Shown here piece by piece: positions 26,906-35,432 of a stretch of 64,000 nucleotides of DNA. Each line of letters starts with the position of its first letter. Positions within the stretch are counted from its first letter, which is position 1. Location: positions 186,001 through 250,000 of the forward strand of contig NZ_JACHIR010000001.1 in the NCBI RefSeq assembly GCF_014203355.1, in the 5' to 3' direction. The stretch is from Kutzneria kofuensis. Lineage in GTDB: Bacteria > Actinomycetota > Actinomycetes > Mycobacteriales > Pseudonocardiaceae. Below the pieces are notes generated by a model, which saw only the letters and a program-made list of their open reading frames with translations, ran no database searches and was not told the origin of the DNA. The translations under genes were made by a program, and so were the position numbers.

Positions 26906-29758
26906 GTGCGTGGTCCGGCCGATGAGGCTGAGTTCGACCAGCGCCGGCACAGCGACTCCGACGCGGGCCGCGCCGCCGGTGCTGGTGTCGACGTGAACGC
27001 CGGTGACGACGGGTCGGCGGGTGGTGTCGCCGCGGGCGGCAAGTCCTCGGGCTGGCGGCTGCGCAACTGGAAACTGGGCCGCAAGCTGGTGGTCATCCTG
27101 CTGGTGCCGGCGCTGAGCACGCTGACTCTGGCCGGGCTGCGGCTGTCCAGCCAGCTCGACGACGCCCGCCAGTACGGCGACGAGCGCCAGCAGCTGGCGG
27201 TGGCCGGGCAGGCGGCCAAGGTGGTCGACCTGCTGCAGGCCGAGCGTGACTCGGTTGTGGCGTACATCGCCGCCGGCCGCGTCGACCAGCCGCCGAAGTT
27301 CGGGCCGGTGGACACCGCCGCCGACGCGCTGCGCGGCGAGCAGGCCAGCGTCTCCGGGCCGGTGCGCGACGCCGTGGACAACGCCGTCGAGCAGCTGGAC
27401 GAGCTGTCCTCGCTTCGCAACAGCGTGGTCACCACCCGGCTGCCCGACGTCGCCGCGCTGACCACGTACACCCAGGTCATCGACGCCCTGCTGGAGATCG
27501 TCCGGGTCGCCGCCACCAACGTGAGTCATCCTCAACTGTCGCCTTTGGACAGCTCGGTGCAGGCGCTGACCGACGCCAAGGAGCAGCTGCGGCTGCAGAG
27601 CACGATCGTGGTGTCGGCGGGCCTGCACAAGCAGTTCCCGTCCGATCTGGTCGACCAGCTGCGCGCCGCCCAGTCCCGGTTCGCGGCCGACATGGAGGAC
27701 TTCACCAACGCCGCGGACGCCGACAACCGGCAGCTGGTGCAGGACACCATCAGCGGCCCGGACGTCGACGAGCGCAACCGCGTCGTGCAGCTGGCCCTCG
27801 TGCAGTCCGGCGACGGCACCGGCCAGGTCACCGTGCGACCCGCCGACGTGCAGGCGCTGACCACGACCACCGCCGCGCTGTTCACCCGCGTCGTCGGGCA
27901 GATCCAGCAGCAGGCCGACACCGTGGTGCGCACCCTGGTCCGGTCCGCCCGCCGAGACGCGTTCCGGGACAGCGCGCTGGTCCTGCTGTCGCTGCTGATC
28001 GCGTTGGCGATCACGGTGTTCGTCGCCCGCTCGATGCTGGTCCCGCTGCGGGTGCTGCGGCGCAGCGCGCTGGAGGTGGCGCGGACCAAGCTGCCGGCGG
28101 CGATCGAGCGGATCATGCGGGACCGGGAGGCCGAGGGCGACCCGGTCGAGCCGGTGCCGGTGCACACCACCGAGGAGGTCGGCCAGGTCGCCCGCGCGTT
28201 CGACGCCGTGCAGCGGGAGGCCGTCCGGCTGGCCGCCGAGCAGGCGGCGCTGCGCGGCAACGTGAACGCGATGTTCGTCAACCTGTCGCGGCGCAGCCAG
28301 GCGCTGGTGGAGCGGCAGATCGGCGTGATCGACCGGCTGGAGCAGGACGAGCAGGACCCCGACCAGCTGGCCAGCCTGTTCGAGCTGGACCACCTGGCCA
28401 CGCAGATGCGGCGCAACAGCGAGAACCTGCTGGTGCTGGCCGGCACCACGCTGACCCGCCGGGTGACCAAGCCGGTGCCGGTGTCCGACGTGCTCGGCGC
28501 GGCCGTGTCCGAGGTGGAGAAGTACGCCCGGGTGCAGGTCGCCCCCGCGCCGGACCTGACCATCCAGGGCCGGGCCGTCAACGACATCACGCACCTGATC
28601 GCCGAGCTGATCGACAACGCCACCGCGTTCTCCCCGCCGACGAGCAAGGTCACCGTGCGGTCGGCGAGGATGCGCCGCGGCGAGGTGGCCATCGAGATCC
28701 ACGACCGCGGCGTCGGCATGCAGGAGGCGGACCTGGCCGCCGCCAACGCGCGGCTGGCCGACCCGGGCGAGGTGGACGTCACCGCGTCCCGGCAGATGGG
28801 CCTGTACGTGGTCGCGCAGCTGGCCAAGCGGCACGACATCAAGGTCCGGCTGCGGGACAACGCCGACATCGACGGCGGCGTCACCGCGCACGTGATCGTG
28901 CCGGCGACGCTGGTGGACGTGGCCGACGCCGTGCCGACGCCGCCCGCCGCGCCGCCGACCGTGGCGGCCGCCGCCACCCAGCGCACTCCCCTGCCCGAGC
29001 CGGACCTGCCGCAGGACATCGTCGGCCTACCCAAGTGGACCCCGGGCCAGCTGCCGCCGATCCTCACCAACCCGCCGGCCGAGCCGGGCGTGACGGAGTC
29101 CGTCGACCTGTTCGCGCCGCGCCGCAAGACTCCGCCGGCCGAGCCGGAGGTGACGCCGGCGAGCAGCGTGGAGCCGTGGCCGACGCCGCAGCGCCGCTTC
29201 GACTACGACGACCCGCCGACCGAGCGGCTGCCGATCTACCAGGAAGTGCTGTCCCAGTGGTTCCAGGTGCCCACGGGCGACAAGGCCTCCACGGAAGAGC
29301 AGGCCGTGCCGACGCCCCGGGCCGAGGACGAGCAGACGGCCGAAACCCCGGCGGCCCCCGAGCCCGCGGAGACCGTCGAGGCCACGGAAGTACCGGAGAC
29401 CAACGGCAACGGCTGGCACTCCGCGGGCGACGACGGCTGGGCGGCGGCCAACACGCTGCTGGCCAAGGAGCCGGACGCCGTCACCGAGGCCGGCCTGCCC
29501 AAGCGGGTGCCGAAGTCGCAGCTCGTGCCGGGTTCGGCCACGCCGCGGCCGCAGGCCGTGTCGGCCCGGGGCGCCGCGCCGGCGATGCCGCGCCGCTCCC
29601 CCGACGCGCTGCGCAACCGGATGTCCACCTACCAGCACGGGGTCAGCCTCGGCCGGCACTCGGCCCCGACGTCCGCCCCCGACGAGGCCATCGACGCCGG
29701 CTACACCCAGCCGTCGTCCTTCGGGCCGGCACCCGAGCAAGGCAAGGAGCAGTCGTGA
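26906..29758 (+). CDS. Conservon sensor histidine kinase CvnA-like
   Basis: 950 residues from GTG 26906, chosen because GGGGGAG lies 8 nt before it. Membrane segment [17 protein letters not shown], a ~250-residue extracytoplasmic nitrate-sensor-like (NIT) region, second membrane segment [22 protein letters not shown], then a kinase core with N-box [12 protein letters not shown] and G-box DRGVGM. The last ~280 residues are a long Pro/Glu-rich tail. In conservons this membrane protein signals to the roadblock and GTPase partners encoded just downstream. Overlaps cvnB by 4 bp. Confidence 0.92.
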   Translation: MRGPADEAEFDQRRHSDSDAGRAAGAGVDVNAGDDGSAGGVAAGGKSSGWRLRNWKLGRKLVVILLVPALSTLTLAGLRLSSQLDDARQYGDERQQLAVAGQAAKVVDLLQAERDSVVAYIAAGRVDQPPKFGPVDTAADALRGEQASVSGPVRDAVDNAVEQLDELSSLRNSVVTTRLPDVAALTTYTQVIDALLEIVRVAATNVSHPQLSPLDSSVQALTDAKEQLRLQSTIVVSAGLHKQFPSDLVDQLRAAQSRFAADMEDFTNAADADNRQLVQDTISGPDVDERNRVVQLALVQSGDGTGQVTVRPADVQALTTTTAALFTRVVGQIQQQADTVVRTLVRSARRDAFRDSALVLLSLLIALAITVFVARSMLVPLRVLRRSALEVARTKLPAAIERIMRDREAEGDPVEPVPVHTTEEVGQVARAFDAVQREAVRLAAEQAALRGNVNAMFVNLSRRSQALVERQIGVIDRLEQDEQDPDQLASLFELDHLATQMRRNSENLLVLAGTTLTRRVTKPVPVSDVLGAAVSEVEKYARVQVAPAPDLTIQGRAVNDITHLIAELIDNATAFSPPTSKVTVRSARMRRGEVAIEIHDRGVGMQEADLAAANARLADPGEVDVTASRQMGLYVVAQLAKRHDIKVRLRDNADIDGGVTAHVIVPATLVDVADAVPTPPAAPPTVAAAATQRTPLPEPDLPQDIVGLPKWTPGQLPPILTNPPAEPGVTESVDLFAPRRKTPPAEPEVTPASSVEPWPTPQRRFDYDDPPTERLPIYQEVLSQWFQVPTGDKASTEEQAVPTPRAEDEQTAETPAAPEPAETVEATEVPETNGNGWHSAGDDGWAAANTLLAKEPDAVTEAGLPKRVPKSQLVPGSATPRPQAVSARGAAPAMPRRSPDALRNRMSTYQHGVSLGRHSAPTSAPDEAIDAGYTQPSSFGPAPEQGKEQS

Positions 29759-30183
29759 GTTCCCCGTCCGACCAAGAGATCGCCGACTTCAGCTGGCTCA
29801 TCGACGACTTCGTGGACCGCGTCGCCGGCGTCGCGCACGCCGTCGTGGTCTCCGCGGACGGCCTCGTGCTGGCCGCGACCGACGGTCTGCCGCGGGATCG
29901 CGCGGTGCAGCTGGCGGCGGTGTCGTCCGGTCTGGTGAGTCTCGCCGCAGGGGTCGCACGCTGCTTCGAAGCCGGAACGGTGAACCAGACGGTCGTCGAA
30001 ATGGAGCGCGGGTATCTTTTCCTGATGTCCATCAGCGACGGGTCGTGCCTCGCCGTGCTCGCGGCGCCCGGCTGCGAGATCGGACTGGTCGGGTACGCCA
30101 TGGCCAGGCTGGTGGAACGGGTCGGCCAGCAGCTCACCCCCGAGCTGCGGGAGCAGTTGCAGTTGGCCGCGGCGCGCAGGTGA
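29755..30183 (+). CDS. Roadblock/LC7-domain protein CvnB-like
   Basis: 142 residues, GTG start overlapping the kinase stop (GTGA), with AAGGAG upstream. A single roadblock/LC7 domain ([34 protein letters not shown]). In conservons it acts as GTPase-associated scaffold or activator at the membrane. Overlaps the GTPase gene by 4 bp. Confidence 0.93.
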   Translation: MSSPSDQEIADFSWLIDDFVDRVAGVAHAVVVSADGLVLAATDGLPRDRAVQLAAVSSGLVSLAAGVARCFEAGTVNQTVVEMERGYLFLMSISDGSCLAVLAAPGCEIGLVGYAMARLVERVGQQLTPELREQLQLAAARR

Positions 30184-30812
30184 GCGACGCGGCGGTTCTA
30201 GAGGGCTGGAGCCGAGTGGAATCAGGACAGGGCCGGGGCGCGCAGGTCGCCCGGCAGGCGACGACGTCGGCCAAGATCGTGGTCGCGGGCGGGTTCGGTG
30301 TCGGCAAGACGACCTTCGTGGGGTCGGTGTCCGAGATCGTGCCGTTGACGACCGAGGCGGTGATGACCGAGGCCAGTCTGGGTGTGGACGACCTGTCGGC
30401 GACGCCGAACAAGGTCACCACGACGGTGGCGATGGACTTCGGTCGGGTGTCGCTGGACAGCGACCTGATCCTGTACCTGTTCGGCACGCCCGGCCAGCAC
30501 CGGTTCTGGTTCATGTGGGACGACCTGGTGCGGGGTGCGATCGGCGCGGTGGTGCTGGTGGACACCCGGCGGTTGGCCGACGCGTTCGCGTCGATCGACT
30601 TCTTCGACGACCGGCAGCTGCCGTACGTGGTGGCGGTGAACTGCTTCGACGGGATGCTGCACCACCGGATCGACGACGTGCGGGAGGCGTTGACGATCGA
30701 CCAGTCGGTGCCGATCGTGACGTGTGACGCCCGCAACCGGGAGTCGACCAAGCAGACGCTGATCACGCTGGTCGAGCACTCGATGCGCAAGTGGATGACC
30801 GTTCGCGCGTGA
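30180..30812 (+). CDS. Conservon GTPase CvnD-like
   Basis: 210 residues. Walker [14 protein letters not shown], switch region [10 protein letters not shown]3 [10 protein letters not shown]. This is the small ATP/GTP-binding protein of conservons, a distant MglA/Ras-like GTPase. It follows CvnB directly; the DUF742 protein CvnC, which normally sits between them, is absent. A strong hairpin follows. Confidence 0.94.
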   Translation: MSDAAVLEGWSRVESGQGRGAQVARQATTSAKIVVAGGFGVGKTTFVGSVSEIVPLTTEAVMTEASLGVDDLSATPNKVTTTVAMDFGRVSLDSDLILYLFGTPGQHRFWFMWDDLVRGAIGAVVLVDTRRLADAFASIDFFDDRQLPYVVAVNCFDGMLHHRIDDVREALTIDQSVPIVTCDARNRESTKQTLITLVEHSMRKWMTVRA

Positions 30813-30848
30813 CGGATTGAGGGTGTCCGGCGCGTGGACGCCGGGTTT

Positions 30849-30890
30849 CGCGGGGCCCGCATGGCACGATGTGCCGTAGCGGGCCCCGCG
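30849..30890 (+). terminator. Hairpin terminator after the conservon
   Basis: A 12-bp GC stem (CGCGGGGCCCGC with GCGGGCCCCGCG) contains an inner GGCAC/GTGCC stem, so nearly the whole 42 nt folds. It lies about 37 bp past the GTPase stop. No T-run, as is common in actinomycetes. Confidence 0.75.
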
Positions 30891-30994
30891 GTGTGTCGGG
30901 GCGCCGGGGACGCAACCCCCGTTGCGGTGGCACGTCCCGAAACACGTAGTCTGAGAAGTGCTTAAGATCTTGCTGTCGTGATGATGGGTGGCCG

Positions 30995-32272
30995 ATGGAT
31001 CCCAGGAACACCGGTCTGGACGTGTCGTCCAGCCACCTGAACGGCGAGCTGCCGACCCGGACGGCGGCCGCGGTGGCGGCGGGCAACCTGGCGGCCCGGC
31101 TGTCCAAGGTCGCGGGCGGTGGCGGCGGCATCATCGGCGGCCGCGTGACGCTGGCGCTGGACCCGAACGCGCTGGCCCGGCTGTGCCGGGACCGCACGGT
31201 CGCGCTGGTCACCGGCACCAACGGCAAGACCACCACGACCATGATGCTGGCCAAGGCGATGAGCGTGATCGCGCCGGTGGCCACCAACCACAGCGGCGCC
31301 AACATGCCCGACGGCCTGGTCGCGGCGCTGTCCACCGACCAGACCGCGCCGGTGGGCGTGCTGGAGATCGACGAGAACTACCTGCCGAAGATCTCCGACG
31401 CCGTCCAGCCGGCGGTGATCGTGCTGCTGAACCTGAGCCGGGACCAGATGGACCGGGTCGGCGAGGTCCGGCACACCGAGCGCAACCTGCGCACCGCGAT
31501 CGCCCGGCTGCGCAACACCACCGTGGTCGCCAACTGCGACGACGTGCTGGTCACCTCGGCCGCCATCGACGCCGACAACACGATCTGGGTGAGCGCGGGC
31601 GGCAACTGGCGCGGCGACTCGACCTCGTGCCCGCGCTGCGGCATGCGGGTGCACGGCGGCGCCACCGACTGGTACTGCGACTGCGGCTTCGCCCGTCCCA
31701 CCCCGAGCTGGTCGGTCGCCGACGGCAAGATGACCAGCCCGAACGGCGAGTCCTTCGAGCTGCGGCTGCGGCTGCCGGGCAGCGCCAACGAGGCCGACGC
31801 CACCCTGGCGCTGGCCGCGTCCACCCACCTGGGGGTGCCGCTGCGGCCGGCGCTGGAGCGGATCCGCACCATCACCGGCGTCGGCGGCCGGTACACCACG
31901 CTGCACCGCAACGACCGGATCGTGCGGCTGCTGCTGGCCAAGAACCCGGCCGGCTGGGCGGAGACGCTGCCGCTGCTGGCCAAGAGCCCGGACCACCCGG
32001 TGATCATCGCGATCAACGGCCGGGAGGCGGACGGCCGGGACAAGTCATGGCTGTGGGACGTGCCGTTCGAGAAGCTGCAGGGCCGCACGGTGATCGCGAC
32101 CGGCGAGCGGTCGGCGGACCTGGCGGTGCGGCTGACCTACGCGGACGTGGCCCACACCCACGTGCCCGACCCGTACCAGGCGATCGACTCGGTGGCGCCC
32201 GGCGCCGTCGAACTGGTCGCCAACTACACCGCGTTCCGGGACCTGAAGTCGGGGTTGAGCAATGGTTCGTGA
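30995..32272 (+). CDS. murT: Lipid II isoglutaminyl synthase, Mur-ligase-like subunit MurT
   Basis: 425 residues. Mur ligase ATP site TGTNGKTTTT, a four-Cys zinc ribbon insert (CPRCG ... CDCG) diagnostic of MurT, and a C-terminal DUF1727-type domain. With GatD it amidates the alpha-carboxyl of D-Glu in lipid II to D-isoglutamine, on the cytoplasmic side of the membrane. It overlaps gatD by 11 bp, so the two are made together. Confidence 0.96.
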   Translation: MDPRNTGLDVSSSHLNGELPTRTAAAVAAGNLAARLSKVAGGGGGIIGGRVTLALDPNALARLCRDRTVALVTGTNGKTTTTMMLAKAMSVIAPVATNHSGANMPDGLVAALSTDQTAPVGVLEIDENYLPKISDAVQPAVIVLLNLSRDQMDRVGEVRHTERNLRTAIARLRNTTVVANCDDVLVTSAAIDADNTIWVSAGGNWRGDSTSCPRCGMRVHGGATDWYCDCGFARPTPSWSVADGKMTSPNGESFELRLRLPGSANEADATLALAASTHLGVPLRPALERIRTITGVGGRYTTLHRNDRIVRLLLAKNPAGWAETLPLLAKSPDHPVIIAINGREADGRDKSWLWDVPFEKLQGRTVIATGERSADLAVRLTYADVAHTHVPDPYQAIDSVAPGAVELVANYTAFRDLKSGLSNGS

Positions 32273-33011
32273 CTCTGTCGTGCGCATCGGCCTCGTGCTG
32301 CCGGATGTGCTGGGCACCTACGGCGACTCCGGCAACGCCACCGTGCTGCGCAAGCGGCTGGAGTGGCGGGGATACCGGGCGGAGATCGTGGACTTGGCGG
32401 TCGGCGAGACGGTGCCGAACTCGCTGGACTTCTACCTGCTCGGCGGCGGCGAGGACCGGGCGCAGACGCTGGCCGTCGCGCACCTGACCGCCAACCCCGG
32501 CATGCAGGAGGCGGCCTCCCGCGGCGCGGTCGTGCTGGCCATCTGCGCCGGCCTGCAGATCCTGGGCCACGACTTCACCGGCACCGACGGCGTCACGCAC
32601 CGGGGCCTGAGCCTGCTGGACGTGCGGACCACGCCCGGCACCGCCGCCCGGGCCGTCGGCGAGCTGCTGACCACGCCGGACCCGGCGCTGCTCACAGCGA
32701 CGATGACCGGCTTCGAGAACCACCAGGGGCACACCAAGGTCGGGCCGAACGCCAAGCCGCTGTCCAAGGTCGTCTACGGCACCGGCAACGGCGACGGCGC
32801 GGACGGGGCGTACGCGGGCCGCGTGGTCGGCACGTACATGCACGGCCCGGTGCTGGCCCGCAACCCCGCGTTCGCGGACCTGCTGCTGAGCTGGGCGGTC
32901 GGCGAGCCGCTGGCGCCGCTGGACATCCCGGTGATCGAGAAGCTGCGGGACGAGCGGAAGCGGGCCGTGCAGGCGCTGGCCAACCGGCGCAAGCGGCTGC
33001 TCCGGTTCTGA
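32262..33011 (+). CDS. gatD: Lipid II isoglutaminyl synthase, glutaminase subunit GatD
   Basis: 249 residues. Class I glutamine amidotransferase (CobB/CobQ-like): nucleophile Cys in LAICAGLQILG, catalytic His in GTYMHGP. It releases ammonia from glutamine for MurT. The ATG lies inside the end of murT. The FCD regulator gene follows after only 5 bp and may be read on the same transcript. Confidence 0.96.
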   Translation: MVRDSVVRIGLVLPDVLGTYGDSGNATVLRKRLEWRGYRAEIVDLAVGETVPNSLDFYLLGGGEDRAQTLAVAHLTANPGMQEAASRGAVVLAICAGLQILGHDFTGTDGVTHRGLSLLDVRTTPGTAARAVGELLTTPDPALLTATMTGFENHQGHTKVGPNAKPLSKVVYGTGNGDGADGAYAGRVVGTYMHGPVLARNPAFADLLLSWAVGEPLAPLDIPVIEKLRDERKRAVQALANRRKRLLRF

Positions 33012-33016
33012 CGGCT

Positions 33017-33712
33017 GTGGCCGAGTCCCGACCGACGCTGCCGTCGCTCGGGCTGAGTCCGCTCAGCCCGGTGGCCAGCCGCGCCGACCTGGTGGCCGAG
33101 TCCATCCGGTCGGCGATCCTGGCCGGCCGGATCCGCCCCGGGGACACGCTGGTGGAGCGGCGGCTGGCGGCCGAGCTGGGCGTGTCCAAGACGCCGGTGC
33201 GGGAAGCGTTGATCATGCTGGCGGCCGGCGGCCTGGTCGTGTTGACGCCCAGCCGCGGCACCTCCGTGCGGTTGTTGGACGGCCACGACCTGCGCAAGAT
33301 CCAGGAGGTCCGGCTGCTGCTGGAGCCGTGGGCCGTCGCCGCGACCACCCGGCTCGGTCTCGACGACGCCGTCGAGCGGGCGCGGGCGGCGCTGGCCCGG
33401 TCGGCCGCGCATCTGGACACCGTCGATCACGGCGAGCTGAGCATGGCCAACCGCGACTTCCACCGGGCCCTGTATGCCGGCTGTGGCAACGAGTTCGTGG
33501 TGGCGAGCCTCGACGGCGTGCGGGACCTGGCCGCGCTGGCGGCCGTGAGCCTGCTGTGGCCGCACTGGCCGACCTGGCGCGAGGAGCACGTGGAGCACGA
33601 GCGCATCCTCAAGGCCGTCGAGGCCGGGGACGCCGAGTCGGCGCAGAGGCTGACCCGACAGCACATAGAACTGTCGGGCCAGCGAGCCGCGGACGTCGTC
33701 GGAGCGGTCTGA
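33017..33712 (+). CDS. GntR-family regulator of the FadR/FCD subfamily
   Basis: 231 residues, GTG start. Winged helix (AILAGRIRPGDTLVERRL, LGVSKTPVREALIMLAAGG) followed by an FCD effector domain (NRDFHRALYAGCGNEFV, EHVEHERILKAVEAGD) whose His and Asp residues bind a metal and small carboxylates in relatives. It faces a DapA-family gene with a GntR-type palindrome in its promoter, so it is the likely regulator of that gene. Confidence 0.92.
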   Translation: MAESRPTLPSLGLSPLSPVASRADLVAESIRSAILAGRIRPGDTLVERRLAAELGVSKTPVREALIMLAAGGLVVLTPSRGTSVRLLDGHDLRKIQEVRLLLEPWAVAATTRLGLDDAVERARAALARSAAHLDTVDHGELSMANRDFHRALYAGCGNEFVVASLDGVRDLAALAAVSLLWPHWPTWREEHVEHERILKAVEAGDAESAQRLTRQHIELSGQRAADVVGAV

Positions 33713-33731
33713 TCACGCGTGGCCGATGTCC

Positions 33732-34640
33732 TCAGTTCACCGACTTCAGCCAGTCGGCGACCTCCGCCTGGCCGGCGGTGGGGAGTTCGCTGATCGGCGG
33801 GCGCACGGTGCGGGCGCACAGGCCGAGCTGGGCGAGGGCCTCCTTGACGACGGTGACGTTGTCGGCGCTGCCGTTGGCGGCGCGGAGGTCCTCGAACGGC
33901 TTGAGCTGACGCCACAGCGCCATGGCGCCGTCGCGGTCGCCGGTGTGCAGGGTCGCGAGCAGCCGCAGCGACAGCTCGGGGGTCACGTTGGCCAGGCCGG
34001 AGGTGAAGCCCTCGGCGCCGACGGGCCAGAAGAACGGGGCCCAGGTCTCGGCCAGCCCGCAGATCCACACCAGCCGGCCGGCGCCGGCGGCGTCGTCGAC
34101 GACGGTGACGGCCTGGCCGAAGGCGACCGGGTCGGGCACGGCGTACTTGACGCCGACGAAGTTGGGGGCGACGCGGGCCAGCTCGGCCAGGGCCCCGGCC
34201 GGGATGTGCGGGCTGCGCAGGTAGCAGACGACGCCGAGTTCGGGCACGGCGTCGGCGACGGCCCGGTGGTAGTCGACCCAGCCGGCGGCCGACAGGTAGG
34301 GGTGCACCGGCTGGTGGACCATGATCGCCTGAGCACCGGCGTCACGGGCCTTGCGCGCCGACTCTGCGGCGGTCCGCACGTCGTAGCCGACGCCGGCGAC
34401 CACGAGCGCCCGGTCGGCGGCCTCCTCGACGGTCAGCTCCAGAGCCCGGTCCCGCTCGGCGGCGGTGAGCGAGTAGAACTCGCTGGTGTTGCCGTTCGGC
34501 GTGACCACGTCGATCCCCGCGTCCAGGGTGCGCCGCAGCACCGACCGGTAGCCGGGGGCGTTGACCTCTCCGGCCGCGTCGAACGGGGTGACGGTGATCA
34601 TCACCACGGAGCGCAACGCCCGCTTGACGTCCTCCAGCAT
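33732..34640 (-). CDS. DapA/NanA-family aldolase or dehydratase
   Basis: 302 residues from ATG 34640, with GAGAGG upstream. TIM-barrel class I aldolase family: GNTSEFYSLT (in place of GTTGE), Tyr in VVCYLRSP, and the Schiff-base Lys in FVGVKYAVPDP. Relatives include dihydrodipicolinate synthase, 2-keto-3-deoxygluconate aldolase and 5-dehydro-4-deoxyglucarate dehydratase. A dedicated GntR regulator next to it argues for a catabolic sugar-acid role over lysine synthesis. Confidence 0.85.
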   Translation of the reverse strand: MLEDVKRALRSVVMITVTPFDAAGEVNAPGYRSVLRRTLDAGIDVVTPNGNTSEFYSLTAAERDRALELTVEEAADRALVVAGVGYDVRTAAESARKARDAGAQAIMVHQPVHPYLSAAGWVDYHRAVADAVPELGVVCYLRSPHIPAGALAELARVAPNFVGVKYAVPDPVAFGQAVTVVDDAAGAGRLVWICGLAETWAPFFWPVGAEGFTSGLANVTPELSLRLLATLHTGDRDGAMALWRQLKPFEDLRAANGSADNVTVVKEALAQLGLCARTVRPPISELPTAGQAEVADWLKSVN

Positions 34641-34655
34641 CACGGTCCTCTCGCG

Positions 34656-34674
34656 TTGGTATCTGGTATACCAA
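34656..34674. promoter_or_regulatory. GntR-type operator before the DapA-family gene
   Basis: TTGGTAT, 5 nt, then ATACCAA form perfect 7-bp arms, and the inner TGGTATACCA is itself a perfect 10-bp palindrome. It lies 16-34 bp before the start codon at 34640, where binding would block transcription or initiation. The TNGTATACNA style is typical of FadR/FCD GntR operators, and such a gene lies at the other end of this gene. Confidence 0.65.
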
Positions 34675-34730
34675 CATAGACGACCAGGCCGGCGGCGGCA
34701 ATAAGGGACGTCGAATGGCGCATTGCGACA

Positions 34731-34757
34731 CACGTTCACATGCACGTTCACATGCAC
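34731..34757. repeat. 12-bp tandem repeat upstream of lsr2
   Basis: CACGTTCACATG occurs twice in tandem, followed by a partial third copy (CAC). It lies about 105 bp before the lsr2 start in a noncoding spacer and could be a binding site for a regulator or for Lsr2 itself. Confidence 0.5.
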
Positions 34758-34859
34758 CTATCCGAGGTATTCACCCCGCGTCCGCGCTCCAAAACCGCCA
34801 TCCATGCGATACGGTGGGAATGAGCGTCAGTTAATGGTCGTACGTCAGGTGGAGCAACC

Positions 34860-35192
34860 ATGGCACAGAAGACGATCGTCGAACTCGTCGACGATCTGGA
34901 CGGCGGTGTTGCCGCGGAGAGCGTCGCATTCAGCCTGGACGGTGTCGAGTACAACATCGATCTGTCGACGGAGAACGCGAAACGCCTGCGGGATTCGCTG
35001 TCGGCCTATGTGGACAAGGCGCGCAGGGTGGGCGGCCGCAAGCAACGCGCGATCGGCCGGCCCGCCGGACGCACCGGCGACAAGGCGCAGAACCAGGCCA
35101 TCCGGGAATGGGCGCGCAGCCAGGGCGAGAAGATCTCCGACCGCGGCCGGATCCCGGCCGAACTGGTGACACGTTTCCAGGCCGCGCATTGA
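34860..35192 (+). CDS. lsr2: Nucleoid-associated protein Lsr2
   Basis: 110 residues. N-terminal dimerisation domain (FSLDGVEYNIDLS, ENAKRLRDSL) and C-terminal DNA-binding domain whose AT-hook-like core is RGRIPAEL, with IREWARSQGEKISDRG before it. It is the xenogeneic silencer and nucleoid protein of actinobacteria, binding AT-rich minor groove. It stands directly before the siderophore locus. Starts at ATG 34860 after GGTGGAGCA. Confidence 0.96.
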   Translation: MAQKTIVELVDDLDGGVAAESVAFSLDGVEYNIDLSTENAKRLRDSLSAYVDKARRVGGRKQRAIGRPAGRTGDKAQNQAIREWARSQGEKISDRGRIPAELVTRFQAAH

Positions 35193-35262
35193 GAGCGAGT
35201 GGATGGGCGAGGTGTGCCCTGGCATGAAGCCGCCAGGGCACACCTCGCTCTCAATGTGTTTT
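35187..35262 (+). terminator. Terminator of lsr2
   Basis: A long two-step stem: CATTGAGAGC pairs with GCTCTCAATG outside, and GAGGTGTGCCCTGGC pairs with GCCAGGGCACACCTC inside, with a bulge between. GTTTTG follows. It begins at the lsr2 stop codon. Several further small GC stems lie in 35263-35340. Confidence 0.85.
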
Positions 35263-35388
35263 GTGGGGCTCACGCCCCACACCCCAGGCAGGGCGGGCTT
35301 CGCCCCCCTGCACCCCCCCGACACGGCGTAGCGAATACGCGAACCTTTCCCGGAATCGTTGATAGGTCACGTTTCCCAGCCGTCGAAC

Positions 35389-35407
35389 TTAGTATAGCCT
35401 CACCTTA
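35389..35407. promoter_or_regulatory. Iron box (IdeR/DmdR1 type) before the ABC transporter pair
   Basis: TTAGTATAGCCTCACCTTA matches the consensus TTAGGTTAGGCTAACCTAA at 14 of 19 positions. It lies 26-44 bp upstream of the GTG at 35433. Iron-loaded IdeR/DmdR would repress from here. Confidence 0.75.
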
Positions 35408-35432
35408 CCCACGACGGGAGAGGGAGGCGCGG

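Noticed and set aside
34656-34674. Reading the palindrome as a DasR (dre) site
   Set aside because: dre sites centre on TGGTCTAGACCA; this site is TGGTATACCA and lies beside a GntR/FCD gene.
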